Assembly: GCA_963580455.1 (NCBI GenBank)
Contig: OY756957.1
Span: 3,105,001-3,169,000, forward strand
Reading direction: 5' to 3'
Source: Euonymus europaeus
Taxonomy: Eukaryota; Streptophyta; Magnoliopsida; Celastrales; Celastraceae
Length of the DNA stretch: 64,000 bases
A program made the position numbers and the translations under genes. The notes below the pieces were generated by a model. The model saw only the letters and a program-made list of their open reading frames with translations, had not been told where the DNA came from and did no database searches. Shown one piece after another: positions 49,741 through 61,785 of this stretch (position 1 is its first letter; each line of letters starts with the position of its first letter).

Positions 49741-50040
49741 GAAGTCTTTATTCCAACAATTAGGGGTAGCTAAGCATGTAAAATAAAATATGAACCCTTA
49801 TCAAACACAAAGATGACCTAAAAATACATATCAGCAAATAAATAGCTAAGCATTTGTTCTCTTTTGATATAAAAGAATTTTTTTTTGCAATGCATTAAAA
49901 ATAATGATTTTTGGATTTCCTTTCCACGTACTGAGGAGATCATCTCAAGTATAAGATCAACGATAATCCCCTTAGTATGTGAGCACAAAGACCCGCTTTC
50001 GTTCTCATATTTTCGTAATTGCATTGCCATAAAGAGACGG
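49741..50040. other. Short intergenic stretch
   Basis: AT-rich sequence between the VIP3-like fragment and the LTR-like block. Small open frames overlap here without similarity. Nothing else was seen. Confidence 0.5.
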
Positions 50041-51871
50041 AGCTAAAAATGTAAGGCCACACGCCTATGCGGTCGCCTAGGCGTGTACAAAAGTTGCACG
50101 GGACAGTGGGTTCAAAATTTAAACTTGAGGTCAATGCGCCTAGGCGCAAATTCTGAGATCATAGGCGCTCCCCGAGCTGTTAAAAGCCAGTGCTCGACCA
50201 GAAATGGTATTTTCTTCGTGAGACTTGATTTTAGAGAGAGAGAGAAAGAAACTTAGAGAGAGAAGGAGATTTGTTGAGGTTTTTGCTTGGTTTTCCATGG
50301 ATTCATGAAGCATGTCAAGAATCAAGTTGGAATCAAGGAAGATTTGAAGGTTTGAGGTGAGTTTTCATAGTTTTGGAATTCTAGGGTTTTTCCTAGATTT
50401 GTTTGATTCTTTAATAGATGGAAGGTAAGGCTTAGATATGTTGATTATAGGTTGATTTTGGATGTATATGTAGATTGGTTTGTGATTTGGAGTAGAGTTG
50501 AGCTTGGGTTGAGTTTCAAGGATTTTGGAGAAATTTATAGAGAGAGAAGGTGAGTAATTTCGAATTTATTGATTTAATTGATGTTTATATGAGTTGTTGG
50601 TTGTTTATTGGTGTATGAATGGGTTCGGTTTCGCCACATTGTTAGGTTTGGGAAATCGGAACCCTAGGAACGTAATTGTGGATTTTGTGGTAAATTGCTC
50701 AACAAGAGGTAGGGATTCTTACCCCATTTTCTATCGTATTGTTCTTCTCTAAAGAGCGGTTGAAATTCTTCATTGATCTTTATTATTTGTGTTATTGCCT
50801 AAATTGTTTCTTAGGAAGAACGAACCTTGTTGTTGGTTATTGAAGAATTTGCATACCCTTTGAATGCTTAATCATCTATTGGGCATGATAAACCTCGTTC
50901 ATGCATCATGTAGTTATGTACATATATAGGATTGTTATATATACGAGCTTCTTTTGCATGACATTAGTGGACATGAATTATAGATGCATTGGGTCTACGA
51001 GTATGGACTCGTAGTATCCTTAGGTTATACTTTTGTGATGATGTTGGATACCGAATGGGCACATTGTTGCCGGAAATCGGGATTTCCATGGTGTAGGTGC
51101 ACCTATAGTCGTTCCGGGGCAAGTGCAAGGGTTCCGATGATTTTCCGGAATATTCGTTGACTAGTGCCAGACGCTGTAGGGTGTAGCCCGAGGTTATACA
51201 TTGTTGTGACATTTTAGGATGTCATGTTGCTGCATTGAGCTTGTTTCAATATTCAGCCTTTACGTTCTTATGATTCATTTTGTTTTCCCTACTGAGCCTC
51301 ATGCTCACCCTATTACTTTTCTGTATCCTTCAGGTGAGACTGGTGCTGAGAACCAGGCTGCGGATCAGTAGGAGGCGGCGTGACATGGAAGGCCACCCTA
51401 GGAGCACTAGGATATGTATTTGGTTGTTTGAGAACCTTGGTCAGGAATTAAGTACATGTAGTATTTTTATTGGTTGACTATTATGTTGCTTAAATACCTT
51501 TTCGGTATGTTTGATGGATGGTCGGGAGGTATGTCGTGTGATCGAGACTCTCGTACCTGGATATAGGACCTTGAGTCCGGATTGATAGACTTTGATAGTC
51601 TCTGATGATATTATTGATATGAATATGTTTTGCTTATTGATTGCATGTGATTAGGAGGCCTGAGGCCCTGCCTAGTGTGTGAATGTGGATAGATGGCCAG
51701 AGGCCCTGTTAGGCTGCGGAATTTCTCTGATTCCGATATACGGGGAAGTGCTGTCGGATTTCTGTTAGAATCCGGGGTTAGGTTGGCGTATGGTGAGGTC
51801 CTTAGTGACGGGGCACACGCCTAAAGTGGCGCTCCCGACTCAGTGCGTGAATTCTGAGTCAGGGCGTCACA
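50041..51871 (+). mobile_element. LTR-like repeat block, possibly a solo LTR
   Basis: The block starts near TGTAAGGCCACACGCC and ends GGGCGTCACA, an end typical of plant Gypsy LTRs. It contains a GA-rich transcript-like start (50230-50280), a region with GGCCCTG repeats (51655-51710) and a perfect 14-bp palindrome TGCGCCTAGGCGCA at 50135-50148. No primer-binding site, gag or pol frame and no convincing 5-bp target duplication were found, so the left boundary and the class are uncertain. It could also be another type of repeat. Confidence 0.35.
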
Positions 51872-52428
51872 AATCATATTTGTCAATTTTATTTATTTTG
51901 TTCATATGACTATTGTTATTAACAGGAAAACCTCTAGTTAGTGAGCGAATTCCCCTCATAAAAAAATAATAGACACAAGTACATAGAAAATTACATGAAA
52001 GACTGTTTCTCTATAGTTTAGTATATTGTGACTCCCTCGCATTACTCATTTCACCCCTGATATCGACTGAAAAAACATATAGAAAGGAAATGACTATGGA
52101 TGCCGTCATGAGCTTGTAGCCATGGTCCTAGTTCGGAGAATTTCGTGCAATTGGATCCTAAAGCCATTCCAGCTAACATTTTTATACCTTTCAATACCAT
52201 CACTAAGCAGGTGACTACACAAGATGAACAAAAAACACCCAGCCTGCCTAAATGCCATCAAGAAAATTACACCTAGCGACCGACGATACTTGTCAGACTT
52301 CAATCCCACTTCACGTCCTCTAGTGGAGCTCCAAGAGTGAATAAAAAGTAATTCTTGAGGCCCCATTTCATCTATACTTTCTATTCTAATTATCAACCTT
52401 CGAAGTCCACCAGCTTGCCCTTAACTTT
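51872..52428. other. Intergenic, 3' flank of the proline-rich gene
   Basis: Probably contains the 3' UTR of the minus-strand gene that ends at 52429. A 96-codon minus frame at 52106-52396 begins at TTG, has no similarity and is not treated as a gene. Confidence 0.5.
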
Positions 52429-54060
52429 CTACCAACGCATTGATGGGCTTGGGCTTGGGCCTGGTCCACGGGCCAAATTGCGGTTCTCATTTACCGAATT
52501 CATCTTCTCGAGTCTCCACCCATCTCTCAGCCTAGCAATGAATGCATCAGCTTTTACGTTCACGTCAGGACTTGGACAGAACGCGGATCCCGTCACACGA
52601 TCTTCACCGTCCATCTTATTGACAGTATCGGGATTTCCTTTACTGGATGAAACATAACGATCATCCAACTCGGGAGAGCTGCACCTTGAGTTGTGAGTGC
52701 TCGATATTCTACTAGCCCCACGAATCACGAATTTCGTCTTTAGCATTTCGAAAGTTGGAGGCGGAGACGGCATTGGAATCAACGGAGATTGTCCTCTGTT
52801 ATTCGTGGTTTCATCGTAGAGATGGTTGGTTCTCGTCGGCAATGGAGGTCGCCCTGTTGCGCTCGCAGGTCGCCGACGGGAAGATTGCGGTGGAGGAGTA
52901 GGTGGAGCCTTCCGTGGTGGTGTCCGAGTTTGGTTCTTCTTAGGTTTTGAGGACCGTGGAGGTGGAGGTGGCGGCGTTGGCGGCGCGGACCAGGAGTTAT
53001 TTCTGTTGCTTTTGGTGCCTTTTTTGAATATATTATGAAAGACGGATGGCGGAGGTGGAGGCGGAGGCGGGGATGGTGGCGGTCTTGTGGAATAAACTGG
53101 TTCTTCTGAAGCGTGATCGAAATAATCATCTAGTAGGTTTTTTCTTGCCAGCTTTTTCCTCCGACTGTACAGTGAAGCCAAAGCCATTTTTATCTCCTTC
53201 CTTGCATTACTCATTTTCCGTCCGCTTTTCGAGTACTTCTGCTCTGTTTCAACCGTCGCAGCTGATGGCGATGGTCGTGGCCTTGGCGGCGGAGGTGGAG
53301 GCGGTGCTGGTGGCGGAGATTTAATCTCCTCGAATCCAGTATCACATTGATCACTCGAATTCTTCACCTTCCTTTTATGGCCAACAGGCCTATATGCTCT
53401 TCTTGCCTTCTGATATCTTGCAGGCAGAGGAGGCGGCGGCGGAAGAGGTGGTGGTTCTAGCGCCGGAGACTTCGACGGCGTCGGTGGAGAAAACGAAGAA
53501 CGGACCACAAAAGTATCCACTGGAATCTCCTTGGGCTCGTCCTGAATTTCACTTTCCTGTCTCCGATGTCCATGAAAATTTAAAATATCCGCCTCTGCTG
53601 ACCGATATTTACTCAAATCGAAGTCATCGAAGAACCTGAACGGGTTATCACCGGTTTCCCCAACAGAATATTGTCTCAGATCCGTGTCCGAGCTACTGTT
53701 CCTCTTCAATCGACCCGTACCACTCGCCGGTGTAGTACTCTCGTACTGATCATCAATCCACTCATTCGAAACCGCATTGCGTGACGTCTTTTGATCAACT
53801 GTGTACGACGTCGTCGTATTGCCTTCATCAGCGATAGGTTCATCTTCGTTTTGCCTAGCGAAAATGCCACAGAGAACAGCAAACAATACCAACAATACAT
53901 TGAGTGAGTCCCAACCTGTCTTCACTGAAATTGGACGGAGAACATGAGAGCATAAGGAGAGAAGCGCGAGTAAAAGAATCAAAGCAATTGTTGACGAGAC
54001 GATGATCAGAAGTGGCAGAGGAAGAGGTGGAGCAGCTGGCGAGTATTGACGGCGAGGCAT
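52429..54060 (-). CDS. Proline-rich membrane protein, DUF4408/DUF761-like (543 aa)
   Basis: Single-exon frame from ATG at 54060 to TAG at 52429-52431. Two hydrophobic segments lie at about residues 13-38 (PLPLPLLIIVSSTIALILLL) and 50-68, with KTGWDSLNVLLVLFAVLCGI resembling the DUF4408 N-terminal anchor. The body has many polyproline stretches (PPPPPPPP, PPSPPPPPP) alternating with basic and Ser-rich segments. Near the C-terminus, VKADAFIARLRDGWRLEK (about 500-517) matches the DUF761 signature shared by plant 'hydroxyproline-rich glycoprotein family' proteins of unknown function. The polyproline runs are not SP4-type extensin motifs and there is no cleavable signal peptide, so a cytosolic, membrane-tethered protein is more likely than a wall protein. 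It is not a formin: there is no FH2 domain. Function is unknown. Confidence 0.85.
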   Translation of the reverse strand: MPRRQYSPAAPPLPLPLLIIVSSTIALILLLALLSLCSHVLRPISVKTGWDSLNVLLVLFAVLCGIFARQNEDEPIADEGNTTTSYTVDQKTSRNAVSNEWIDDQYESTTPASGTGRLKRNSSSDTDLRQYSVGETGDNPFRFFDDFDLSKYRSAEADILNFHGHRRQESEIQDEPKEIPVDTFVVRSSFSPPTPSKSPALEPPPLPPPPPLPARYQKARRAYRPVGHKRKVKNSSDQCDTGFEEIKSPPPAPPPPPPPRPRPSPSAATVETEQKYSKSGRKMSNARKEIKMALASLYSRRKKLARKNLLDDYFDHASEEPVYSTRPPPSPPPPPPPPSVFHNIFKKGTKSNRNNSWSAPPTPPPPPPRSSKPKKNQTRTPPRKAPPTPPPQSSRRRPASATGRPPLPTRTNHLYDETTNNRGQSPLIPMPSPPPTFEMLKTKFVIRGASRISSTHNSRCSSPELDDRYVSSSKGNPDTVNKMDGEDRVTGSAFCPSPDVNVKADAFIARLRDGWRLEKMNSVNENRNLARGPGPSPSPSMRW

Positions 54061-54103
54061 GGAGGGAGGATTGGGAGGCTGAGAGCAGAGGATGAGGTTA
54101 GAA

Positions 54104-54116
54104 GGTCTTATATATA
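54104..54116 (-). promoter_or_regulatory. Likely TATA box of the proline-rich gene
   Basis: The minus strand reads ATATATATAAGAC about 45-55 nt upstream of the ATG at 54060. This is a good TATA-box consensus at a sensible distance, implying a short leader. Confidence 0.5.
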
Positions 54117-56496
54117 TGTTTATATTTTTTCTCGACTTTATTTTTTTTCCTTGACTTTGAAAGCAAGTGTTTTTTTTGCTTGTAATAGGCTTTTTAGTGC
54201 TTGGCGTTAGAGACTCTGATGGTGTTGTTGTTATAGTAATGAAATTAATAATGTCATTAAATGTTAATTAATTGAAATAATTAGGCTGTTACATCAAATT
54301 TTAGCTGTTTTTTTATGTCATTGAAAGAAAAAAAATGGGGTGATGAAGTGGGGCCATATAATATTTTAATTAATAATTACCAGAAAATTTGAGGGAGAGT
54401 ATTCAAAATATACAAATTATTATAAAGAAAGCGATTTGTACTTTTGTAGTGGATTTTGTGGATGAAACCTTCAAAAGAACCACTAATTAATGCTAAATTT
54501 AATAACAAGATAACCCCAAAATTTGATTACACTAATCTTATTGATTGAATAAGTTCAAGGTTTTTTAGTTCCATATAAACAAGAAAGCTATATTTGTAAA
54601 CATAATTGGTAGAGAAAGCAATCATGCCCAATAAACAAGACAAAATAGAATGTCCTTAAAGATCTTCCAAAGCATGTCTCCTTGAGTCTGTCCAAATTAA
54701 AAAGAGTTGGTTCTCTTGGACTATTGCTGTTGCTTGTTGGGCTTTGTCACTGAGATAAAGGGGTTTTGGCCGTTTTCATAGCCAAAACGGTGTCGTAAAT
54801 CCGGAGTTTGAAAAATTCTCCTATACGAACATTCGTATAAGAGAATTTCCACACACATATATGTGTATATATTGTATACTCATCACGGTAATGTGTAGTG
54901 AAGTACACAGGGACAACTGTAATATGTTTCTATATAATAGGAGCGTCTATGGAATGATTGAAATAATTTCCTTTATAATAATAAAACTAAAAACATGCCT
55001 TTAGCTTGCACTTTGTCCATCAATACCTAAAAGAGCAAGTTTCAAACCCTATTTTCCCTTTAAACTATTCACAATCATAACTACTATAAATTGAGTTGGA
55101 GCATTCTAACATCATTTACACGGGTTCGGGTGATATGTAAGTGATTACATTTACTCGCTAGGCGATTAGAGCAAATGATGAAATAGATAATTTACGTATA
55201 TATTTAGAGAGTGAAATGATTCAAATATTTATGAACTCGTGTAAAAATCAATATTAAATAATATTTTAATACAATTTATTTTTTAATTATCATTCTAAAC
55301 GTGTTTAAGCCGTTCGTTTTTGATGATATGTTAGCAGTACCCATCAACAATGATCAAAAGAAGAGTTACCACAACTTAACCACTTTGAGGGCCATTCATC
55401 AAAAGTATGATGTAGATGGAATTATGCATTTACATGTTTTCGCTTTTTTAATGAGAGGGAGTGCTATATATAGTTATAGAGAAAGGTTTTTTTTCCTTCA
55501 TCTTTCAATCTCAACCATCGGATTCAAACCTTTTTACCCACAAACCCTAAGAAGGTATCCTAGATTCTCATCCTTTTGTCTCCAACAACTCTTTAATACT
55601 CATGTGGGAATTTTTTTGGGTTGAAATAGTGAATCATTGCTTGACAATTACACTAGGCCTCAAAATCATGGCAATATATAGCACCCCAGCTAAGAATTGC
55701 TGTGAGTTCCAAAAAAATGTATAATTTGAAGTGTGTATATATACTTTTATAGCACTCGATACTTGTTCATGTCCCCACAGGCCCACACAACTTTGGAAAC
55801 CATGGAGGGCCCATGGGCCTAAAATATTTTCCTTTGAGATGCAGCATTCTACCTAAGCCAGAGAAGACATCATAGAGTGCACACAAAATTTGCGTCGACA
55901 AAATTCAAATGACTATAAATCATAGAGAGGCTAAGGGACAGTTTATGTTGTACACCGCGCAGAAGCAAATCGCATCAAGATTCAAGATTCACCATGCAAA
56001 CAAACTCAGTTCATGAAAAAATATCAAGCAGACATACGAGCGCACACAAAATTTACGTGGTTCCGCAAAACCCAAATGATCTAATATCTATTAATCATAG
56101 AGAGGTGCAAGATGGAAATGTAAAGTTGGATCCTTTTATACAATTGGCTCATGTGGTTTTTATAGTCTTGAACAAATCATGACACATTATTAACTCTGGT
56201 ATCATTCATTCATTTGGGACTTGGGAAGATGACCAGATTATTCCATGTGGTCCAAGTACACTCTTTACAAGCAATCACAACCTCCTATCTCACAATAATT
56301 AATACTATGGAAATATGTATAAAAAATTATGTTCACGAAAGAATTTCTCCACCAATCTCACCATAACTGTCAAAAGGAAGGACTGGAAATTCCACTTCCT
56401 TCCTGCCTAGTTTGCAAGTTTGTTCGATGGTTGGAAAATCCATTTGTCGCCACATTTTCTTCCTCCCCTTCTGCCAAAACAATCTATCTAGGAGTG
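54117..56496. other. Intergenic AT-rich region
   Basis: No gene is supported. The 107-codon plus frame at 55301-55624 starts at GTG and lacks similarity. At 55880-55930 and 56040-56110 two related tracts share CACACAAAATTT and AATCATAGAGAGG, and the second (ACACAAAATTTACGTGGTTCCGC) resembles part of a Copia-type LTR. A motif AGCCAAAACGG at 54780 recalls the palindrome in the hAT element. Confidence 0.5.
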
Positions 56497-57820
56497 CTAG
56501 AGCATTTTAAATCGATAATCCACTGTGGCAATGTTATAATAGTAGACTATTATGATCAATAATGCAACCGAACATGCCATTGCCTGCATCAACAATTATA
56601 TACAAGTAAGCATGCTGGTAGCCCATTTTACGTTTTAGAATGGACAAATTAGAAGTCTCAAGTAAAGTTTAATAAATAAAATAGCATAAACAAAGGGAAT
56701 AGCAAAAATAAAAGAGAATTTTCGGTGACAGGATCAGTACCGACTATTGAAAAAACACTTACAGCAATTGCAGAGGCAGCAAGACCTGCTCGTTCCCTTG
56801 GATCCTTGCGGTAGTAATTTCCAAAATAAAGAATAGTAGCATAATACCACATAAGAGGAAATGCAAATCCTAGAAGAAAACTGCAAAAATAGAAGCAGAT
56901 ATGAGATGAAAAGAGCCGGGGTAAACATACAACAAAGGATCCAAACATCAGAAGAGAGAATCAGGGTTGTTGGAAGAAAATCAGAAGATACTCACGAAAA
57001 CCATCCAATTCCACAACCAAAGCATGGAAGAGGTTTGTCATAAATCCCAGCTTGGAAGTCCTCCGGATCCCTAATAAGGGTATACTTGCCCCTTACATGA
57101 TCTGCAGCATCTGTTGCCCCCCCTATTCAGATAAAATGTCATTCAATTGGTAAAATAAATAAACCAAGTAGTTTCCACATATTTGTTTCACTGACAAGAA
57201 TTTCAAACAACCCAGTACCAAACAGGAGAATTCAAGCAAAATATCTGTCACGCGAAACTAGATTAAATTTGGACATACTGAAATGAATAGACAAATGACA
57301 CAATTTTAACAGGATTTAACAATGTGATGATCAGTATCAATTAGAGAGACTGCAATTAGATTATTTTTGTAGATAAGTGGAGAAAGGTGAAGGGGTACCT
57401 AGATTCTAATGAGATCAGCATTAGCACGAGGAGCATCAAACTCCTACAAGTTCCTATGAAAACACTTGTGTCTTCGTGAAATGATTGTAAGGATATTAAC
57501 AGATTTTCTGATGGTCCCAAAACAAATATCATTCTAGAAATGGCCCCGATGGATGCGTACATAATTTGAACGGAATCAATAAACTAAACTTGACAAATAT
57601 TTGCCATATATATATATATATATGAGGAGATATATCAACTTCAGGATGAGTGCCAAAACCACATGGAAAATAAACACTGTGTGGATGAACATAGTACCTT
57701 TCAATAACGAAGAATATCTTGAAGCTGGCCTCAAAAGGTCAAGATGCTTATCAGACCCTGATTTGACCAACTCTAGGCAACTTCTCAATCTTTCAGTGTC
57801 CTCAGGACCAGGACCAACAT
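56497..57820 (-). CDS. 60S ribosomal protein L18a-like small membrane protein (partial model)
   Basis: Four exons join in frame: 57820-57698, 57122-56996, 56880-56763, 56583-56497 (TAG at 56497-56499). The product reads VGPGPEDTERLRSCLELVKS, then RGKYTLIRDPEDFQ, PLPCFGCGIGWFSFLLGF, YFGNYYRKDPRERAGLAASA and a hydrophobic tail with YYYNIATVDY. The CFGCGIGWF plus two membrane segments is typical of plant 'L18a-like' proteins, which are not ribosomal despite the name; their role is poorly known. The start codon was not found: the first exon listed begins with two bases of a split Asp codon, so at least one upstream exon is missing, probably within 57821-59200. A possible leader exon ends at CAAACCAG|GCAAGT near 59150, which would be a GC-AG intron. 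Confidence 0.7.
57605..57623. repeat. TA dinucleotide microsatellite
   Basis: About nine TA units in a row in an intron of the L18a-like gene. Confidence 0.85.
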
Positions 57821-60072
57821 CTGTGAAACCAAGAAGTCATGCATCATATTAGCTAATTTGATACTTGTATGACCTCATGGTTGAGAGTCAACATCCATAA
57901 AAACTGTTTCAAGCACCTGTTGCAAACCATTTTACAGTTAACAGCCTCAGCATTATGTTATGTTTAGAATAATCCTTGATTCAAAATTGCTTCCGTCTAA
58001 TTCATACAGATGGATTATGAGATGGCCATTCTTGAATATCAGTGAAAAAAAATGTTGAATGGTAAGTGTAACATACCATAACAACACTATCTTCAGAGAA
58101 AAGAGTGTCGAATGGCAAGTGGAACACACCATAACACTACTATGTTTTTTTTGTGGTCACGCACTTTTTATCTAGTACCAACAACATTTTAGGATATGAG
58201 AAGATCTAAATGATCTAAGGGTGAATTATGATAATCAATTTGTAGAGTCAAGCATACAGCAGCTTATGAAGAAAAAGACTACACAAAATAGTACAAATTT
58301 CATCCTGTTACCTGCCATATCATTTTTGTTAATGAAAATATGTCTAAATCTTAACATTTGTTTCACTGCATTGCTTTTGGTCCCACAAAAGCCAATTTTC
58401 ATGTGCCTTGTTGTTCCTAATAATATATAGGCATAAAGGGTACGTTAAAGTACCACAAAGCTAAGCTACCATATTCTCGTTCCAAATATTGCTGAATGAT
58501 TACTGACATGAAACTTCCACACAGAAGTGGGGAGACACAAATACTCAAAGAAAAGATGCATACTCTGATCCATGTGTACCAGCGTAGAGTAGACGTATTC
58601 AGCAAGGGGAGGATCTTAGTTCAGTTTCTGCCCTCAAAGACCTGTTCTGAAAATTCAAGAAAGCTTGAATTTAGATTCACCGTAAAAACTTTCAGATAAC
58701 GGATTTGCATCACGTTCATTTTTTATTTTTTTTGAGAGAGATTAAAAAAAGAGGACAATATATGAAATCAGAAGGCGGAACAAACCATCTGAAACTCTTA
58801 AAGAAATATAAATAAAACCTGTACTTGTGACCATTTTTTTCCACACAGAAAGGGAACTCATTGCTCTTGATGGAATTTATTGATCTATAACAAATAATTG
58901 CGTCTATTGAAACCATACACCAAGAATCGTAACTCGAATTTGGAATTTCCCTCGTCAAGAATAAACTTCATCAGCACACTAATAAGCAGTCACTGATACA
59001 GGTACATCAGATTTCAAGATAAAACAATCAAACCCAGGTTTCTTGAATTCTATCTAAACCTAAAAGTCTCAGTAGATTGCGAAAATGGGCACGTAATATG
59101 AACATCAACATCGCAACAGGATACAAATTAAAAGAAGAAGAGCAAACTTGCCTGGTTTGAGAAGAAATTGAAAAGTGAAACCGGGAATTTTGAATGCAGC
59201 TTTAGATGAGCGAAATCAGGCAGGGTTTAAGCATGAAAGAGGAGTGTTTTACATGGCAAGTTAAGCTCCTTCTTCAATGTTTAATCTCGTCGGAAAACCG
59301 AACGACATTTCAGTATCTTTTGTCTCGTCTTTAAACTGTAATAACTAAGTTTTTTTTATAAAAAATATGGATTATGAAAAGACGAAGATGCCCTTGGTCT
59401 TCCTGGTGACTGGACCAGTCTGGTGGATGGACTCGTTGTTGGGAAAATATTTTTCTTTTTTTTTAGTCTAATTTTGAAATTGCCAAGAATAATTCTCCCG
59501 GAATTTTTAAAGTGGGTTCCTTTAATTTCTTGAGCTTCAAAACATTTTTTAATTTATAAAAAAATTATTTATATTTTGATCAATTTTACGAATTCAATAA
59601 TATATTATTCGTTTAAAACAAAAAATCAAATTTAACATGAAAAATATATGATAATTCTGTATCGTTAAATATAAAACAAATATAACTTTGATAAAAAAAA
59701 TTTAAAATATTTTGAAAAAAAAATCATTTGTATATATTTGTTAATACTATGTTATAATTAATTTAAGAACAAGTCAACCCATAAAACGAGAAATGAGTGA
59801 TCTTTTCATTTCCTCCTAAAATTGAAGTAAGCCAGAGCCATCACACTTCACCACAAAAACCATTCTATGATTGATTTTGATTATTCTAAGCACGCGGTTT
59901 CGAGATGTAAAAACAATTTTGGTCAGTCTTGGTTGGTGTCGGAGTAACTTTGAAACCATAAACAAGTTTATGCCACCATCAGTTTGGTAATTTGGTTGGT
60001 TGTGGTGAGGAGGTTTGGTAAGATATTGTTTTGGTCAGTCACAATTCTTGACTAAATCATATTTAGCAGGCC
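57821..60072. other. Upstream exon(s), leader and promoter of L18a-like gene; intergenic
   Basis: The missing start exon of the L18a-like gene should lie here. A candidate leader exon on the minus strand, about 59340-59153, holds three short upstream ORFs (15, 1 and 10 codons). A small tandem duplication of about 55 bp (GTAAGTG...CATACCATAACA and GCAAGTG...CACACCATAACA) lies at 58060-58141. The rest is AT-rich; no other gene was seen. Confidence 0.45.
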
Positions 60073-60178
60073 TTAGAGCATCTCCAATAGCGTAAGCATA
60101 TGAGGTCGGAACCCTCCAACTAACGAAATGCGACCTCCTTTTCCGTCTTTTACGTTGCCAACAGAGGTCGAAAATGGA

Positions 60179-60194
60179 GTCGCAAATTTGCGAC
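60179..60194. repeat. 16-bp palindrome near Harbinger left end
   Basis: GTCGCAAATTTGCGAC equals its own reverse complement, about 100 bp inside the left terminal repeat. Related TTTGCG and CCCCATTTT motifs lie nearby and at the right end, as expected for transposase-binding subterminal repeats. Confidence 0.85.
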
Positions 60195-61785
60195 CCCATT
60201 TTCAGTTCCCAAATTTGCGTCCCTTGAAGGCGAGTCGCAAAGCTCGCGCCAACATGACCGTTGCTCAACGGTCCATTTTCACATCCCATAAAGCTGAGAT
60301 CGCGATCAGAATCAAATCGAAGGCAAAGACTGCTTGACGACTCGATCTTCTTCCTCAACACGATCTTGTTCCAACAATCGACTTGCCCATTTCTTCGTCA
60401 ATCGATCTTCCTAGAAGGTACGATTTTGTGTAATTTTTTGAATGCAAGGATCTGTGTCAATCTTCGATATCTTGTGGTTCTGGTTGGTTGCCTAGGGTTG
60501 AATGTTGTAGAGAAATGGATGATTTGTATCAATTTTGAATCTGTCTTCTGGATCTTTTGACAATCTTCTTTTCGGCATCTCCATTCAAATCCTCTGCATT
60601 TTCTTTCCAATTGCTTTTCTGTTTTTGATACTGAAAGATGCGACAGGGATATCAACATAGTTAACAACTGATTTCTTCCAATACAAAGCAAGATAGCTAA
60701 GAAACTGCAACTATGAACTGCTGTTTTTTTCCCCTTCTCCAGCTGTTGAGATTTGGAGATGTAGGCAATACAAATACAAAGTACTAGCTGTATAGAAATT
60801 AAAATGTTACCTTTAGAGGAGATTGAGTCTTATGATATTTCCCTGTTGTATGGATTTATAGCATAATTTTGATGAATTATAGAGACTTTAGTTGCAGTGA
60901 TGAGTGGGTATTGTGCATTTTGTGCTTGTTATTACTTATTAGAGAGATGATGATCATCTTCTCCCTACAAATAATAATGGAAGTGGGGTTGAAATTTGGC
61001 TCCTTCCAGGCTGTCCTTATTGATCCCAATCAACTTGAATAAGATATAGATGTGTAGTCGTTGTTTGATATGTCAACAATCCATTATGAAAAAGAAATAA
61101 AAAAAAAATTGGAGAGCTCCCACCATTCTATTTGTCTTATGCTTTCCAGCTTTGATCTGCTTTTGTTTTTGTTGGGCCTCTCTATATATGCTATTGTTTG
61201 TCGTTCCAATTTATTTAACAGAATTACTTGAGTTTGAGTTCTGTCCTTTCTATGGATATAGACACACACATATGCACAGAATTGCTTGAGTTGGTTAGGA
61301 TAGAGCCTGATGTTTATATATGGAGCAGCTATCTCACAATTGCAACGAAAATGGTCTTTTGTATTCTTTTGAAATCATTCACAATTATAAGAGATTGATG
61401 CGTGATTTACTTTATAGGATTTATGTGCTCTTTACAATTAGAACAATTGCAACGGCGCACACACACATATGCTGTCATATCAGATTGAAGTTATGTCCAA
61501 AGACCTTACAGGAATGGATCCAATGGTGGTTTAGTACTGGAAGAATGCAAGGATTGAAATCATGATAAAAAAAAGGTTATAATTTTTGATGTATTGTCAC
61601 ACTTCTTTTTTAATTATGTTATTTGTACTTCTTCTTTTTTTGAACTATGTTTGCATTATGTTATTTGTATTTTACTTTTCTTGAACAATGTTTTTTTATA
61701 TTGCCTCTATCTTCTTCTTCTGATGGTTGTACAACATCTCTAACAAACAATAAAGATAAACACATGTAACAAGAAAGTAAGTAAA

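Noticed and set aside
52826..53324. Plus-strand Gly- and Val-rich frames
   Set aside because: They are the reverse reading of the polyproline-coding repeats of the minus-strand gene.
55301..55624. 107-codon plus-strand frame
   Set aside because: It starts at GTG, has no similarity and lies in AT-rich intergenic DNA.
2386..57820. Idea that the neighbouring growth and cytoskeleton genes form a coordinated plant gene cluster
   Set aside because: The genes are unrelated in sequence, on both strands, with separate promoters. Conserved linkage with Arabidopsis is explained by common ancestry.
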